A DNA stretch of 64,000 nucleotides from Hydractinia symbiolongicarpus (taxonomy: Eukaryota > Cnidaria > Hydrozoa > Anthoathecata > Hydractiniidae): assembly GCF_029227915.1 (NCBI RefSeq), contig NC_079877.1:17036851-17100850 (forward strand), read 5' to 3'. The translations under genes and the position numbers were made by a program. Shown here in pieces: positions 10,337 through 22,718 of this stretch (position 1 is its first letter; every line of letters starts with the position of its first letter). The notes beneath the pieces were generated by a model. It was not told the DNA's origin and did not search any database. It saw only the letters and a program-made list of their open reading frames with translations.

Positions 10337-13300
10337 TTAGTCGTTCTGGCTCATTTCAACATTCGCATCACGCTCAGATTCCAATACTTCTCGATATTGT
10401 ATTTTCCAGGACTCGATTGAATCTGCACCATAAATCTACGAACAACGGAAAATGCGTTATTTCGGACTGTAAAGGTTGTGTACATGGTATCTCTATACGT
10501 ATCTCTAGCGGTAATGTAACATAGTTATAGTCGGAGGGGAGGAAGAACCAACCGTTAAGATGGAATACCCAAGGACATTAAAACTTCCCGTTACTTACTT
10601 ATGGCTGATAAAAATTATGGTCAGCCTGTGATATGAGCAAGTTTAATTAAGGCTACCTACCATAATTAAAATCGCGAAAAAGTAACTCAACTTATAAGGT
10701 GCTTAATTTACAACATACCTCTGTAACAAATTCAAGTATTTGTCGTATGCTTATTTCTTTTTTCGTCCGAGCTCCAAAGTGATATTGGTAGGTAGGTCCC
10801 TCCGGTCCTTGTATTTTTGTTTTCTCCAAATAACTATAAAGGAGCACGATATCACAATCGAAATAATTTGCAATCTACTTCAGTAATCGAAAATGTAATC
10901 AATTCTGTCGAGATATGCCATATAAAGCAGTTTCAGGTAAAAAATTAACAAATTATATTTATCCGGGAAGAAAATAAATCCGGAAAAAAGGATTGCGAAA
11001 ACACTTTGAGAATTGTGCAAAATGCGCAATAAAAATTACGAGATTGAAATTTCGAAAACACGAGACTCACGTCGTTCAAAGGAAAGCAGCTTGTAATATA
11101 CAGCTAGTCTGAAGTAAGTAAATATATGAACACGAAAAGAACAAACACAAGGGGTTAGCTACATAGACAGCAATATTTTTCGACATGTTCATGCGGCGGT
11201 GAAGGTGACTAAAACAAATGTTTGACTTGTCTTTAAAAGTGTGTTATAACTTTAAATAGCTATGGGTGAAGTTGACTTTATGCTAAAACTACAGAAAAAT
11301 TGCAAAAAAGCCGGAAAAAAAGTTAAAATGCAAAATAAAACACTGCGCATGTCCATCCTTGTTTAAAAAAATGCGGGATTAAACATTGCAAGTTTTAGAC
11401 CAAATTCGTAATCTTTGATTCAATTCCCTTTCTTCACTGAAATTAATCCCTTTTGGATCAGTTTAAAGTTCTTCTTGCTGATTCTGTGAAAATTAAAATT
11501 AAAACCAAATAAATTTTAAGTCCGCTGTGAACATTGACAAGTTAAAATTGAACGTTGACAAGTGAAAATTAAACGTTGACAAGTGAAAATTAAACGTTGA
11601 CAAGTGAAAATTAAACGTTGACGAGTGAAAATTGAACGTTGACGAGTGAAAATTAAACGTTGACAAGTGAAAATTAAACGTTGACAAGTGAAAATTAAAC
11701 GTTGACAAGTGAAAATTAAACGTTGACGAGTGAAAATTGAACGTTGACGAGTGAAAATTAAACGTTGACAAGTGAAAATTAAACGTTGACAAGTGAAAAT
11801 TAAACGTTGACAAGTGAAAATTAAACGTTGACGAGTGAAAATTGAACGTTGACGAGTGAAAATTAAACGTTGACGAGTGAAAATTGAACGTTGACGAGTG
11901 AAAATTGAACGTCGACAAGTTAAAATTGAACATTGACAAGTTAAAATTGAACGTTGACAAGTGAAAATTAAACGTTGACGAGTGAAAATTGAACGTTGAC
12001 AAGTGAAAATTAAACGTTGACAAGTGAAAATTGAACGTTGACGAGTGAAAATTGAACGGTAAACAAAGCGTGCTAACTAAGCGTACTCTTCAACCTTCTG
12101 AATCTCTGATCTATAGATAGAAAATTTCAAAAAATTTATGTAGCTGAAAGTTGATAAAAAATCCAAGTAAAGTTTATTAAATATTGTAATTGTAGATCGA
12201 AAAAATCAAAAGTACGAAAGAAAGTGGGGCTATTTTCACTATTGTTTTTTTCTGTACGCCATTTTTAAAGCATACCAGTGGTTTCGCCACAGGGATGTTT
12301 TTCGAAACAGTACTACTTTTGGGTTACGGAAAGAAAGGAAATTTACCTTTTCTTCACAAAATCCTGTATTAATTTATCAACATCACCAAAATATCTATGT
12401 GATCTAAAAAGAATTACGGTTTTTTAATTGAACAGAATTAATTTAAGGTAAAGAGGGCAGCCAGAGATTAAAAAATTAATAATGTTAGGAGAATTTAGGT
12501 TTCGGACTTAAATTTTAGGAGAAACATTAACCGTATAAAAACTATTCCATATTTTAGGAGAAAAATCAAGTCTTTTCTTTCTTTGAATGCCAGAGGAGCT
12601 ATTCTTTTCAAATTGTAGTAATTAAGTAAATATTATATGATAAACATATTCTAACTTGTTTGTCACATAAAACGGAATAACGAAAAGTTACTATCCGAAA
12701 AAAAATGAATGTTACCATAAACAATTTTAGGGAGATTATACAAAAGGGTCTTCATTTTTAGGTTATTTATGTGATTTTAGACGTGGCCATCCTGGTCAAA
12801 ATACAAGGAAAAAAAAAATGTGAACGTACTTGTCTTTGTGGATGCCAAACTTTTTTAAAGTATGCCACAATGATACTAAAATAAGCAAAAAGTATTTTTT
12901 GAGAGTTGTTCACACTAAAGGACTTGACAATGTTAATGGCGTCAACAGTGTTATCTGAAAATAAAAGTGTTAAGCGTTAGTTGGTGTTAAATATAAAAAC
13001 GTTTCAATATGGTAACACTTTAGTCGGGGAGTTGCTGGAGTGGACTGGACTGGAGGGCTGAAGGCCGATAACGCCAACATTAGATAATTGGTTAATGTTT
13101 CTAAGAAGACAAGTTCAGGGGAAAAAGGAACCAGCAGGTTCTCGTACCTATTTTTTGAAATTAAAAATAAATATATGAGAACACTCTTAAATTTTTATAA
13201 ATAGTAAAATGCAGAATAGAAACTCGAAGTGGAAAAAACAGCTAAAATAGTTAATAACTAAAATTTATCTTCTTTGGCAATATCCAAAGACGAAATAAAT

Positions 13301-16300
13301 ATATTATATGAACTACAAATGAACTAATACTTCCAAATACAAGGCAATTAAAAGATATTGCTAATTTTGCTAAATATTATGATAAATATATGACCCGTGA
13401 ATGTACGACTTTACGCTGGTGTCACCTAACTTTAGAGTTGTGTTTTCTTAGGTGTCAAAAAAAACACAATTTTAGTAACACTCATGTTCAGCATATTATA
13501 GATAAAAAAGTATAATGATACAAAGGAAAAATAAAATGGTATAAAATTACTTTAACTAAGGTGGCAGCAACCTTTTTTAGCTGTCCAAATAGCTGATTTA
13601 TTTACGTGTTTTATTTATACCCTTTTTTTACTATTTCCTAAAATTATAGGCCTTAATACATAAAAAATGATTTTAACCTAAAGGGGCTAGGGAACGGCTG
13701 TTGGTTTTCAACTTTAGTGACTTACACGAAAGTCGACCTGATGGCGGTGAAAAACAAACTGGCTATTTTTCCGGCATGTATGTAATTTACAGACTCGAAC
13801 ATATAGATATATCTAGAATTTTTATCTTCTCCAGCCTTTTTCATTTTTCATCCAGAATGAGTCTCGCTGAAAAATTTCTTTGTAATATACTTTTCGAAAA
13901 AAAATATTGAACCAGCGAGCAAAGTGCGCTGGTCTGTTTATTGAGCGAAACGCGTTTGCCGGATTTTTAATATGTGCGCGGGATATACGGAATGTGAGCA
14001 TTTTAACCGGTTCGTAGCCCCTATAACACCAAAATTGCTTTTTATTTTACAAGCTCAACTTTTTACAATCTCATTATTTCTTATCAGCTTCTGTTTTTAA
14101 ATGAACCTTGGGTTAAAACCCTGTTAAAACGGTGTGCAGAGTTTACCCTGTTAAAACGGTATACCCTGGTAAAACGGTGTGCAGTACCCTGTTAAAACGG
14201 TGCGGAGAGGTTTTTTTTGTTTATTCATATTTTTTTAACAATAGCCTTTTGTTTTTTTCAAAAGATTCTTTGTTAGCATCCCCTGCTGCATTGAACGCTG
14301 TTAAAAGAAAAATATTCTGAATAAAAAGATTTCCGCACACCGTATTATGGCTGCATGGTTCACCAAGCATGTCTAAAAAATTTTAAAGTAAAACGAAATG
14401 CTATCGAAAGTTGAAGCTCGTGCAGTTTAGCATAATGAAATCGTCTTAAATTTCTACATAATGCACCATCTTTGTTGTTATTAACTTTTCTCTTTAATAA
14501 TTACGTCATTTGTTTCTGTACAATTTCGCAAACTAATTAATTATACATGAATTTTAATTTAAGAGGAATTGTTGAGGCTGAACATTTTTTGGTGAAATAT
14601 AATAGTATTTTAGCTATAAAATCGTGACAAGTGTGTTTTAACAGAAAAAAAATATGGATATATAGTCTGAAAATAACCTTTTGTAACTAATTACGTAAAA
14701 AAAAAAATTAAAGGGGTTACTCCCACCTTAACCATTAAATACATACCATCATTCAGAGTGTACTCATTCATAAAAATCATGCTGAGCATTATCATCAATA
14801 AGCCCATGTTTGATTTCTCATCACTGGTAATAAAAACACAAAGTAGATCAATACCTTTCAGAAAAATTTTTCTGCAAGTATATTATAACCTACGCAAAAA
14901 AAAGGCAAATAAAAAAACATAGAACGAAAATTTAATGCCATTTATTTAAATCTTTTAAAAGATATATACTCCACCACAAACTTTTGGATTAAATCAATTC
15001 AAATGCACATTAGAAAAAATAAAAATTCGGACTTACGTTACTCCAGTATACTGACAAATGAAGGTGGAATGATTATGCAATTTGTTGACGAGAGTGTATC
15101 CTTTTTGTTTCCCGTCATCACTTTGCATTGGAACAATATCAAATCCAAATATCTAGCACATCACACATCACAAAAACATTAACAATGTCATTAGATCGTT
15201 CACAGTTAGCAAAGAAAAAAATGCTTGATATTTTTTTATACATTTTTTACCTCGTTAATCTGTTTTGATGCTTCTTCAAAAATCTTTGCATACGATCTAG
15301 AATGCTCCTTCATAACGTGTTTAACAAGATCTACAATGTCAAAAATTACATGTAATTCCAACTATTATGGAGTTTAGATTTTTTTGGCGAGGTGTTGATT
15401 TGAGCCTTCAAGTATTCAACAGTTCAACGTCATAAAAACCACTTGAACTCACCTATATTTACATATATCGTGCATATTTCAAGCATAAATATTTTGTGAA
15501 TCCTTGCCTGCCTGTTGAAATTAAGTTACCAAATTTACTTGGTCGGTTATTATTAAGATTATAGGTTGATTACAATAACATTTTCGATTACAAAACCTCA
15601 CAGACAAACAGTGAGTATTATAATATAGATGTTATAATAATCATCTTTGTAGACATGCATAAAATCAGACTCTCACATATTGGTATGTGTCTTTTACATG
15701 GTGCACAGGGTGGACTATTAGTAAAAATGTTAAAATAGTGAAAAGTTAGTCTATTAGAAAAATGCACTATGTTTTTGTGGGTTTATTAGTCAAAGGTTTT
15801 TTAAATTACAAATCGGCTTTTAACACTTAAATTGAAAACTTAAACTACAGCTGCAGTTAATTTTGGAGCTCATACAACACTACAACACTGTATTTTTGTG
15901 AAGCAAGTTTTTTTTAAGGCGTATGGACAGCTTTAAAAAATTGATTTACCTGGTCTTTTTATGCCAACTTTCTTTCGATCAGCAAAAAGAATATATCTAA
16001 CCATATCAGCAACCTGAAGAAAGAATACCACATCATTTATAACTGTACACATAAGCCTTTACATACTACTTTACATCCAATTCAACCTCTTTTCATGTTG
16101 TAAGCTTTTAACTGCATTACTCTGCTAATTATGTATCCCTTCCCACTCCATGTTTGTTCAATCAATTTTAGTATTTTACACTAAAGTTGTCAAGATATGC
16201 TTAAATGTAAAAAGTGTTTACAATGCATACAAATCAATTTCATTATCTAAAACTATAAACATGTGTTCATACATTTCCTTCTTTTTTTATAAAATTAGGC

Positions 16301-18550
16301 TCATTGTCATGTTTACTCGAGTTTTGCTTACTTTATATCGTGTTATTTCATGCCAAGTAATTTAGTTTGAACAACGTTACTGTTGATTTTATTTACTTAA
16401 AATACCAACATCATCATGTTGTCGATTTCCACCATCATAAAAAAAATAAAACTATGGCTCAAGGTTTCATGCTTACGTGTTTATCAGATGTACAAAACTA
16501 AAACCGAAAAAAAATACCATATATAAAAAGTATAATTGAAGAATTAAGTGGTGGTGATATTTTGTAGTTTTTTAGCATTTTTGGTTCCAGTGTGCCCACT
16601 TAGTTTTAACTCTGTATTTTTTTTAACTCTGTATTTTTCTGACAACCCTAACATTTTTTAATTTCTGATAAATTAACTTTTTCGATTTCCTTAAAAATAC
16701 AAATTTTAATAACAAACATCTTAATAGAACAGGTTGGTTATAAAATGAATGCTAATTCTTTTAAAACAATTCTAAAGTTTGATCCTTGCCAATATTTTTA
16801 AAAAGGATTGGCCATCCAACCTAAAATTCCTGACATTCCTAACCATGAAATATAACATGGTGCTTTAAGTAGAGTAACAACGTGCAACAATATATAAAAA
16901 CAAACTTGGTTTTACTACAATTGTTGATAAAAATAAAATGGATATATGCAACAAACTTGAGATCTTTCTGCAGAGAGAGATATATTGTTGTTAAAAATTG
17001 GACAACAAAGTGAGATGATTATGTTATAGTAATTGAACTAGAACGAAAAGACACTGCTGTGTGCTATGCTACGATATATGTTCATTGATGAGACAAGAAA
17101 AATCTGTGAAACCTTAAACTTATCCACAGCGCAAAGATGTCCAAAACTGCTCTTGATGCCCTTGAACGGTTTACTAAGGGGGTGATCAATAAAATCGTAG
17201 AAAGGCATGATTTGAAGACAGGAAACAGGAGAGTGTTTTGATGACTTCATCACTGATATCAAGCAACTGATCAAGAACTGCAAGTGATACATGTTAAGGT
17301 GGGATCAACCTTATAGCAGAACAATAGAAGCAAAAAGAATATTTTAACAAGAAATTGCCTATCACACGTTTCCACACTTCAGAACGAGACAAATGGTAGT
17401 GATACAGGACCATGTTACAAAAGAATGGTCAGTGTGGCAGAATTGTAAAAGAAGCTGCCCCTTGTTTATATGAGATAAGATTAAACAGTGGGACCATCAT
17501 TTGGTGAAACACATGAAACATTCAACAAATATTTTCACTTAGAAGTATTTTGGGTGAGAAAGTTGGCAGTAGCAATGACTGAATCACCATACACAATCGA
17601 TGCAAGTAGCGGTATTGATAAGAACTTTAAAAGCATTGAGTTGACTTTAAAATCAAAAAAATATATTCGAGACTGTTGAGACTTTTAGATCATTGTGTTC
17701 CCATATACAATACTTTAGAAAGGAAGTGTTGTGTTTATGTTCTGTCGGCTGGTGTCAGTAATTTTGATTAGTTTTAGAAGTGTAACAGTTAGCTAGTATC
17801 TATTTTGAGATATGTATGAATCTCTTTATATTGTACAAAAAAGCCTTTGTAAAAATGAATTTTCCTTTTGCCACAGTGGGACGTAAAGATAGGTAGGGGG
17901 TAAAAGTTGTAGCATCAAATCAACTTAACATAATTTTTTTTAAACTTCAATTTGTATTTAAGAAGAAATAATGATTTATACATAATGTACAATATTTACC
18001 ATAAGTAAGTTTCTCTCACAGTTATTGGAAATAAGTAGTTGAAATATGGCATGACAAGTGCCTTAATTAAAAGGTTTTTTGTGTGAGGTGTTAAACAGGA
18101 TGCAATGGTTCTAATTTTACAATATTTAATTAGTATTTTTCTATTTATGTCATTAATGTGCTCTTCCCATTGCATTTTTTGGTCAAGAGTTACCCCAAGA
18201 TATTTAACTTTTTCGCTTCTCTTCAAAGGAATACCCATATAGTTGATAGTTTTGTTCTTAACTTTTTTTAACTGGCTGTGGTTGCCGAAAAAGACTGTTT
18301 CAGTTCTTTCCGTATTAATAGTCATTTTGTAATTATTCGGTCATGGCACCAAAGTTTGAATGGTTCCCCTTTAACCCTGGCTGATTGTTTTGGGGAGCTA
18401 GGTAACTGGCTAGCTATTTTTTTCAGCAGGGTAAAGAGAAGGCACATAAAAATATGACTATAAAATATAAAACAAAAAACCTACTTTTCTACTGATTTCA
18501 TCCTTTGTCATCTTATTTTTCTGTGTTTCTTGAGAACTTTGAAAAGACAT
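10337..18550 (-). CDS. NSMCE3: NSMCE3: MAGE-domain subunit of SMC5/6 complex
   Basis: Nine exons join in phase to 239 codons: 18550-18485, 16013-15950, 15330-15251, 15152-15037, 14823-14747, 12875-12830, 12403-12347, 10833-10719, 10435-10337. The product is almost entirely a MAGE homology domain (about residues 25-215). Diagnostic blocks are VADMVRYILFADRKKVGIKR, the FGFDIVP strand, GLLMIMLSMIFMNE, the LWHTLKKFGI helix, HRYFGDVDKLIQDFV and YQYHFGARTKKE followed by ILEFVTEIYG. Nse3/MAGE proteins bind the RING subunit Nse1 and kleisin Nse4 in the nuclear SMC5/6 complex, which acts in recombinational repair; non-vertebrate animals generally carry this single ancestral gene. At 239 residues it is shorter than human NSMCE3, lacking a long N-terminal tail. 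Introns hold a minisatellite, an inverted-repeat transposon and retroelement scraps. A splice acceptor lies 16 nt upstream of the ATG. Confidence 0.95.
11529..12058. repeat. 21-bp minisatellite, about 25 copies
   Basis: Head-to-tail copies of a 21-bp unit, GTTGACAAGTGAAAATTAAA plus C, with variants (CAAG/CGAG, TTAAAC/TTGAAC) arranged in higher-order blocks. Because 21 is a multiple of three, the minus strand stays open as an STFNFH(L/S) heptad over 174 codons. The array lies wholly inside NSMCE3 intron 7, so this is not a gene. Confidence 0.95.
13556..14731. mobile_element. TTAA-type inverted-repeat element in NSMCE3 intron
   Basis: Right end: the complement of GGTGGGAGTAACCCCTTT followed by TTAA (14728-14731). 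Left end: CTAA (a mutated TTAA, 13556-13559) followed by GGTGGCAGCAACC. The unit is about 1170 bp with terminal repeats of about 13-16 bp. Its right 115 bp recur at 755-882. A short tandem CCTGTTAAAACGGT repeat lies inside at about 14117-14205. No transposase is seen. Confidence 0.75.
14117..14205. repeat. Short tandem repeat CCTGTTAAAACGGT
   Basis: Four degenerate copies of (A)CCCTG(T/G)TAAAACGGT, two followed by GTGCAG, lie within the inverted-repeat element. Function unknown. Confidence 0.7.
17035..17290 (+). pseudogene. Decayed LTR-retroelement gag-like fragment
   Basis: Across frame changes near 17130 and 17240 the plus strand encodes blocks resembling Ty3/gypsy gag: RKICETLNLS, ALDALERFTKGVINKIVERH and FDDFITDIKQLIKNC. 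The order and spacing match the central gag region (eTL..., W/F...ERH, FI.L..L...C). There is no protease or polymerase nearby. The fragment lies in NSMCE3 intron 1. Confidence 0.45.
17996..18330 (-). pseudogene. LINE reverse transcriptase C-terminal fragment
   Basis: A 109-codon minus-strand frame with KTINYMGIPL, the YLGVTLDQKMQWEEHI block and a following helical stretch. This is the segment after the palm domain in RTE/CR1-type reverse transcriptases. No catalytic block is present, so it is a truncated insertion in NSMCE3 intron 1. Confidence 0.7.
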
Positions 18551-18591
18551 ATTTTTATTAGTTTATCTGAAATAATTATTATTTGTAGCCA

Positions 18592-19513
18592 TAGTAGACT
18601 CTCTGTAATTCAACTTCCCCTAATTCGAACCTCTCTTTAATACACCTTTACGATAATTCAATTGTATATACATGCATTCCTACGGCTCTCCATCGTTTTA
18701 CAATATCGAAAAAAAAGGAGGTAAAAATAGTGTTTTTATGAGAGTTTGTTAGCTAGAGACGAAAGCGTGTTTTCTCCAGTTTTTTAACTTCCGTCGTATC
18801 AATTTCTTTAAATTTTTCAGGAAACGTTAATAATAAGATACAACTTATGTGTATTTTTCATTAAAAACAAAGCGCGGCAAGAAAAGTTATCACGAAAAAA
18901 CATGTTTTCTCATTAATAAACTCTTATAAAAAGTGTGATGTTTACCTCCTCCGATCGCTAAATAAGCTGCGATGGAGTGTTAGTTTTCCTGAATTATCAT
19001 GAAGGTGTATTTGAACAAATCTTCTGGTCCCGTTAAAACCCCTTAACACACTCTCATGATTCACTTCCCCTAATTCGAACCTCCATAATTCGAATACCTC
19101 TATATTTCAAACTATATTTCCAGTCCCTTTAGATCATTTCACCCTGTAAATCGAACTTTTAAAGATCGAATTACGTAAAGTAGCCGTTTTATCTCCCTCT
19201 GCTAATCTTTCATCGAGTGTAAACAGGGTTTCACATGTTTGATTTCAAAATCGTTGGTCTAGGATTGTTTTCAAACTACAAAGGATATATTCTTGTTATT
19301 AATCAACAAGATGGCGACTCTTCCAGCAAAACGTCGGCACAATGAAGAAGTAGCTGCACAATTTGGAGTTTCTAAAAATACTCTTTCCACCTGGAAAAAG
19401 AATAAAGTAAAAATTTCACAAAAATTTATGAACTCCCCCTAATTCGAACTCTCCTTAATTCGAACTTTTTTTTTGGTCCCCTGCGAGTTCGAATTACAGA
19501 GGGTCTAACTGTA
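18592..19513 (+). mobile_element. Tigger/pogo-type element, internally deleted
   Basis: TA dinucleotides flank a unit whose right end, read inward, is CAGTTAGACCCTCTGTAATT; the left end is GTAGACTCTCTGTAATTC. CCTAATTCGAAC motifs repeat just inside both ends. At 19311-19442 a 43-residue frame (starting MATLPAKRRHNEE) contains VAAQFGVSKNTLSTWKKNK, the helix-turn-helix that opens pogo-family transposases. The DDE catalytic domain is absent. The element begins only about 42 bp upstream of the NSMCE3 start codon. Confidence 0.88.
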
Positions 19514-21240
19514 TCTAAAAACGCCATTAGCTACTCCTGCTGTGGAACTTTGGCTTAGAACACAAACATGAATAACTCTTATCATTTTATGGCTTGCTGC
19601 AAAAATCTAAAAGACAATGCAATTCTAAATGAAATGTCATTGACTGCACGTGCCGCTTCACCTCAGAAAATAAAAAAACAAAAACAAATTCCCGCAATAA
19701 ACTGGTTATCTAAACCAGACCCCTGATTTGATGTCCTGGACTACTTTATTATTTCTCCGTCGCGTGTGGCGCAGGGACTGAGGGAGTGAGGACATTTTCT
19801 CGAAGTTTGTTGTAGAACATAAGTGGGCTTTGAAAAAACTACTTGGCGGGCATGAACCTTGGCGGGCAGAAACTTTCGCGTATCAAAAAAATTATGGAAT
19901 AAACTTTTGCGGTTTTTAAAACAAATTTTGCGTAAAAAACTTTCGCGAATCAAAGAAAAAAGTAATATTCGCGTGAAAAAACTTTTCGCGAATGAGTAAA
20001 AAACAGATTTTTTTAAAATATTTTTTAGTTTTTTTGCTTTGTTTAAAGTAAAATAGACAAAAGTTATTATAATAGATTAATAGAGTTAAAAAAGGCAAGA
20101 ATGTATACGTATTAATAAAATTCATCCCTATGTCCCTATGTCATTGACTTTTTTGATAACAACGAATTTCAGGGAGGGGCCTTAAATTTTTTTTAAAAAA
20201 GATTTTTTTCTTCGCGTGAAAAAACCTTTGCGTTTTTTAAGTTAACTATGATTTTGCGTGAAAAAACTTTTGCGTTTTGCCGTTTTAGAATTTTTGAGGG
20301 CGGAAACGTTCGCGAAAAGGGCAAAAACGCAAAAAACGAAAATCAGAGAATAAGTAGAAATGGACAGTGTTTCTAAAATCTACCACCGAAATTATGCGAA
20401 AAGTAAGTCAGTGAAAGTCATTGAAGTCATAAAACCGATAACCTGACCAAGTTAAAGAATGATTTAATATGGTTGTAAATACTCTCTCATCGTTTTAAAA
20501 AAAAATTGATATAATATGGCAAAATATACAAAAATAGACTTTGATACCAAGTAGGGGATTGACCTCTGGCTCGGCATGGGCTTGTACAATTTCCCAATCT
20601 ATTTACCTTGGGGCAAATAGATTGGGAAAATTAGAAAAGCGATTAAAATGTGTCTGTACTTTTCTTTAGAAAGCGAGGGAATATTCATTGAATGATTTAC
20701 TCATCAAAAACGATGCCGTGTTAGATTTCAAAGCCAATCACATTGCTCTTGATTACATACGCTTAAAAATCGTTTTGGCAAAAAACTGGCACAATCACTA
20801 AACTAGAGGAGCTTCTAAAACCAGGTTCACACTTCCCTTGGCCAACACGGAATTTGGAAAAAAAAACTTTTTTCCTTTTAAAGCTCCTAAGTGTGAAATA
20901 ATTTCTTTGGCCAATACTGAACTGTAATAAAAGTCAGCTTTCCATAATATATATCAGCAAATTGTAATGAAGGTCACTTTTAATTTGTGTTTTTAATTCT
21001 TTTACTTTTTAATTTTCACAGATTGTAAAATATTTTACTATATTTCATCTATTTCTATCCTCCTAGATTTAATCGAGCTGGGGCAGTTTAAGGTTTATCA
21101 TTTCTTAATGACGACAACCTTACTTCCTGCTGCCCAATAGACTTATATGTAGGAGCCAAAATGAAGACAAAGTATGTAAAATATTGTGTAATAAGTTAAT
21201 TTCATGTCTATAAAATTTTATATTGTATATTGTGGGGTTT
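19514..21240. other. Intergenic with TTTCGCG-rich repeat
   Basis: About 19860-20340 carries many inverted and direct copies of AAACTTTCGCG(AAT) and AACTTTTGCG, a degenerate repeat related to a stretch at 6630-6740. A 15-bp-stem hairpin occupies 20591-20630. No gene seen. Confidence 0.5.
20589..20632. repeat. Hairpin, TTCCCAATCTATTT stem
   Basis: TTCCCAATCTATTT and its complement AAATAGATTGGGAA face each other across a short ACCTTGGGGC-type loop. Isolated fold-back sequence. Confidence 0.8.
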
Positions 21241-21246
21241 ATTTGC

Positions 21247-21455
21247 GTGTCAAGTTTTGCGAAACATTCGTCAATTTTTGCGAAACATTCGTCAAGTTTT
21301 GCGAAACATGCGTCAAGATTTGCGAAACATGCGTCAAGATTTGCGAAACATTCGTCAAGTTTTGCTACATCATCCGTCAAGATTTGCAAAACATTCGTTA
21401 AGTTTTGCTACATCAACCGTCAAGTTTTGCTACATCAGCCGTCAAATTTCTCGAC
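21247..21455. repeat. 21-bp minisatellite, about 10 copies
   Basis: Unit about GCGAAACATTCGTCAAGTTTT with a later variant GCTACATCATCCGTCAAGATTT. The 21-bp period leaves several frames open on both strands, which explains the overlapping short frames here. No start context, splice signals or homology support a protein. Confidence 0.9.
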
Positions 21456-21948
21456 ATTTCACTTAAAACAGAAGACAGAAAACCTCAATTTCTTATTAAC
21501 GTGGTCGCAAACGATGTAGCTAATTCTTTAAAATTGGTTGGAAATTCATGTTGTCGTATATTTTTTGAATTTGGCATCCGCGGCTCCATTTTTGAGGAGA
21601 AAAAAAACACAATAATATTTCTCTTTAGATTTATCCACAAATCTTATGACCTGCATTACTACGAGTAACGCTGACAAGATCTTGGAGAAGGCAACCAACC
21701 AAGGTAATCAAAATTTAAAGAAATTAAGGTCACTGAGTATGTACACCAAGAATGACGTGTTAGTACGCACACATGACAAAGGTAAAGAAATTATGTCATG
21801 GTAAAATGATTTTATAATCTACTCTCATTAGTTACTCACACAAAAACGACCTAAAATCTTAGTAGTCTCAGAAATTATGATTTCTAACCAAATGTCAGAC
21901 TCGCCGGGACAGGTCTCTCCAAATATCATAGGCGTAGAAAAGGCCTAG

Positions 21949-22718
21949 TTTAATGAGATGTTTATCCCTCTGCTACTGATCAGTTTAATGAGATGTTTAT
22001 GCCTCTGCTACTGATCAGTTTAATGAGATGTTTATGCCTCTGCTACTGATCAGTTTATTGAGATGTTTATCCCTCTGCTACTGATCAATTTAATGAGATG
22101 TTTATCCCTCTGCTACTGATCAGTTTAGTGAGATGTTTATCCCTCTGCTACTGATCAGTTTAATGAGATGTTTATGCCTCTGCTACTGATCAGTTTAATG
22201 AGATGTTTATCCCTCTGCTACTGATCAGTTTAATGAGATGTTTATCCCTCTGCTACTGATCAGTTTAATGAGATGTTTATCCCTCTGCTACTGATCAGTT
22301 TAATGAGATGTTTATCCCTCTGCTACTGATCAGTTTAATGAGATGTTTATCCCTCTGCTACTGATCAGTTTAATGAGATGTTTATCCCTCTGCTACTGAT
22401 CAGTTTAATGAGATGTTTATCCCTCTGCTACTGATCAGTTTAATGAGATGTTTATGCCTCTGCTACTGATCAGTTTAATGAGATGTTTATCCCTCTGCTA
22501 CTGATCAGTTTAATGAGATGTTTATCCCTCTGCTACTGATCAGTTTAATGAGATGTTTATGCCTCTGCTACTGATCAGTTTAATGAGATGTTTATGCCTC
22601 TGCTACTGATCAGTTTATTGAGATGTTTATCCCTCTGCTACTGATCAGTTTAATGAGATGTTTATCCCTCTGCTACTGATCAGTTTAATGAGATGTTTAT
22701 CCCTCTGCTACTGATCAG
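21949..22718. repeat. 35-bp satellite-like array, 22 copies
   Basis: Exactly 770 bp of a 35-bp unit starting TTTAATGAGATGTTTATCCC and ending TCTGCTACTGATCAG. Copies are nearly identical; the main variable site is C/G in TATCCC/TATGCC, plus rare changes in TTTAATG. There are no spacers, so it is not CRISPR. High homogeneity suggests recent expansion or ongoing homogenisation. Confidence 0.97.

Noticed and set aside
11499-12023. 174-codon open frame on the minus strand (STFNFH repeats)
   Set aside because: Produced by a 21-bp tandem repeat inside an NSMCE3 intron; no homology or start context.
21120-21668. Several overlapping frames on both strands
   Set aside because: All follow from the 21-bp repeat period; open in too many frames to be coding.
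21949-22718. CRISPR-like array
   Set aside because: Units abut with no spacers, and the genome is eukaryotic.
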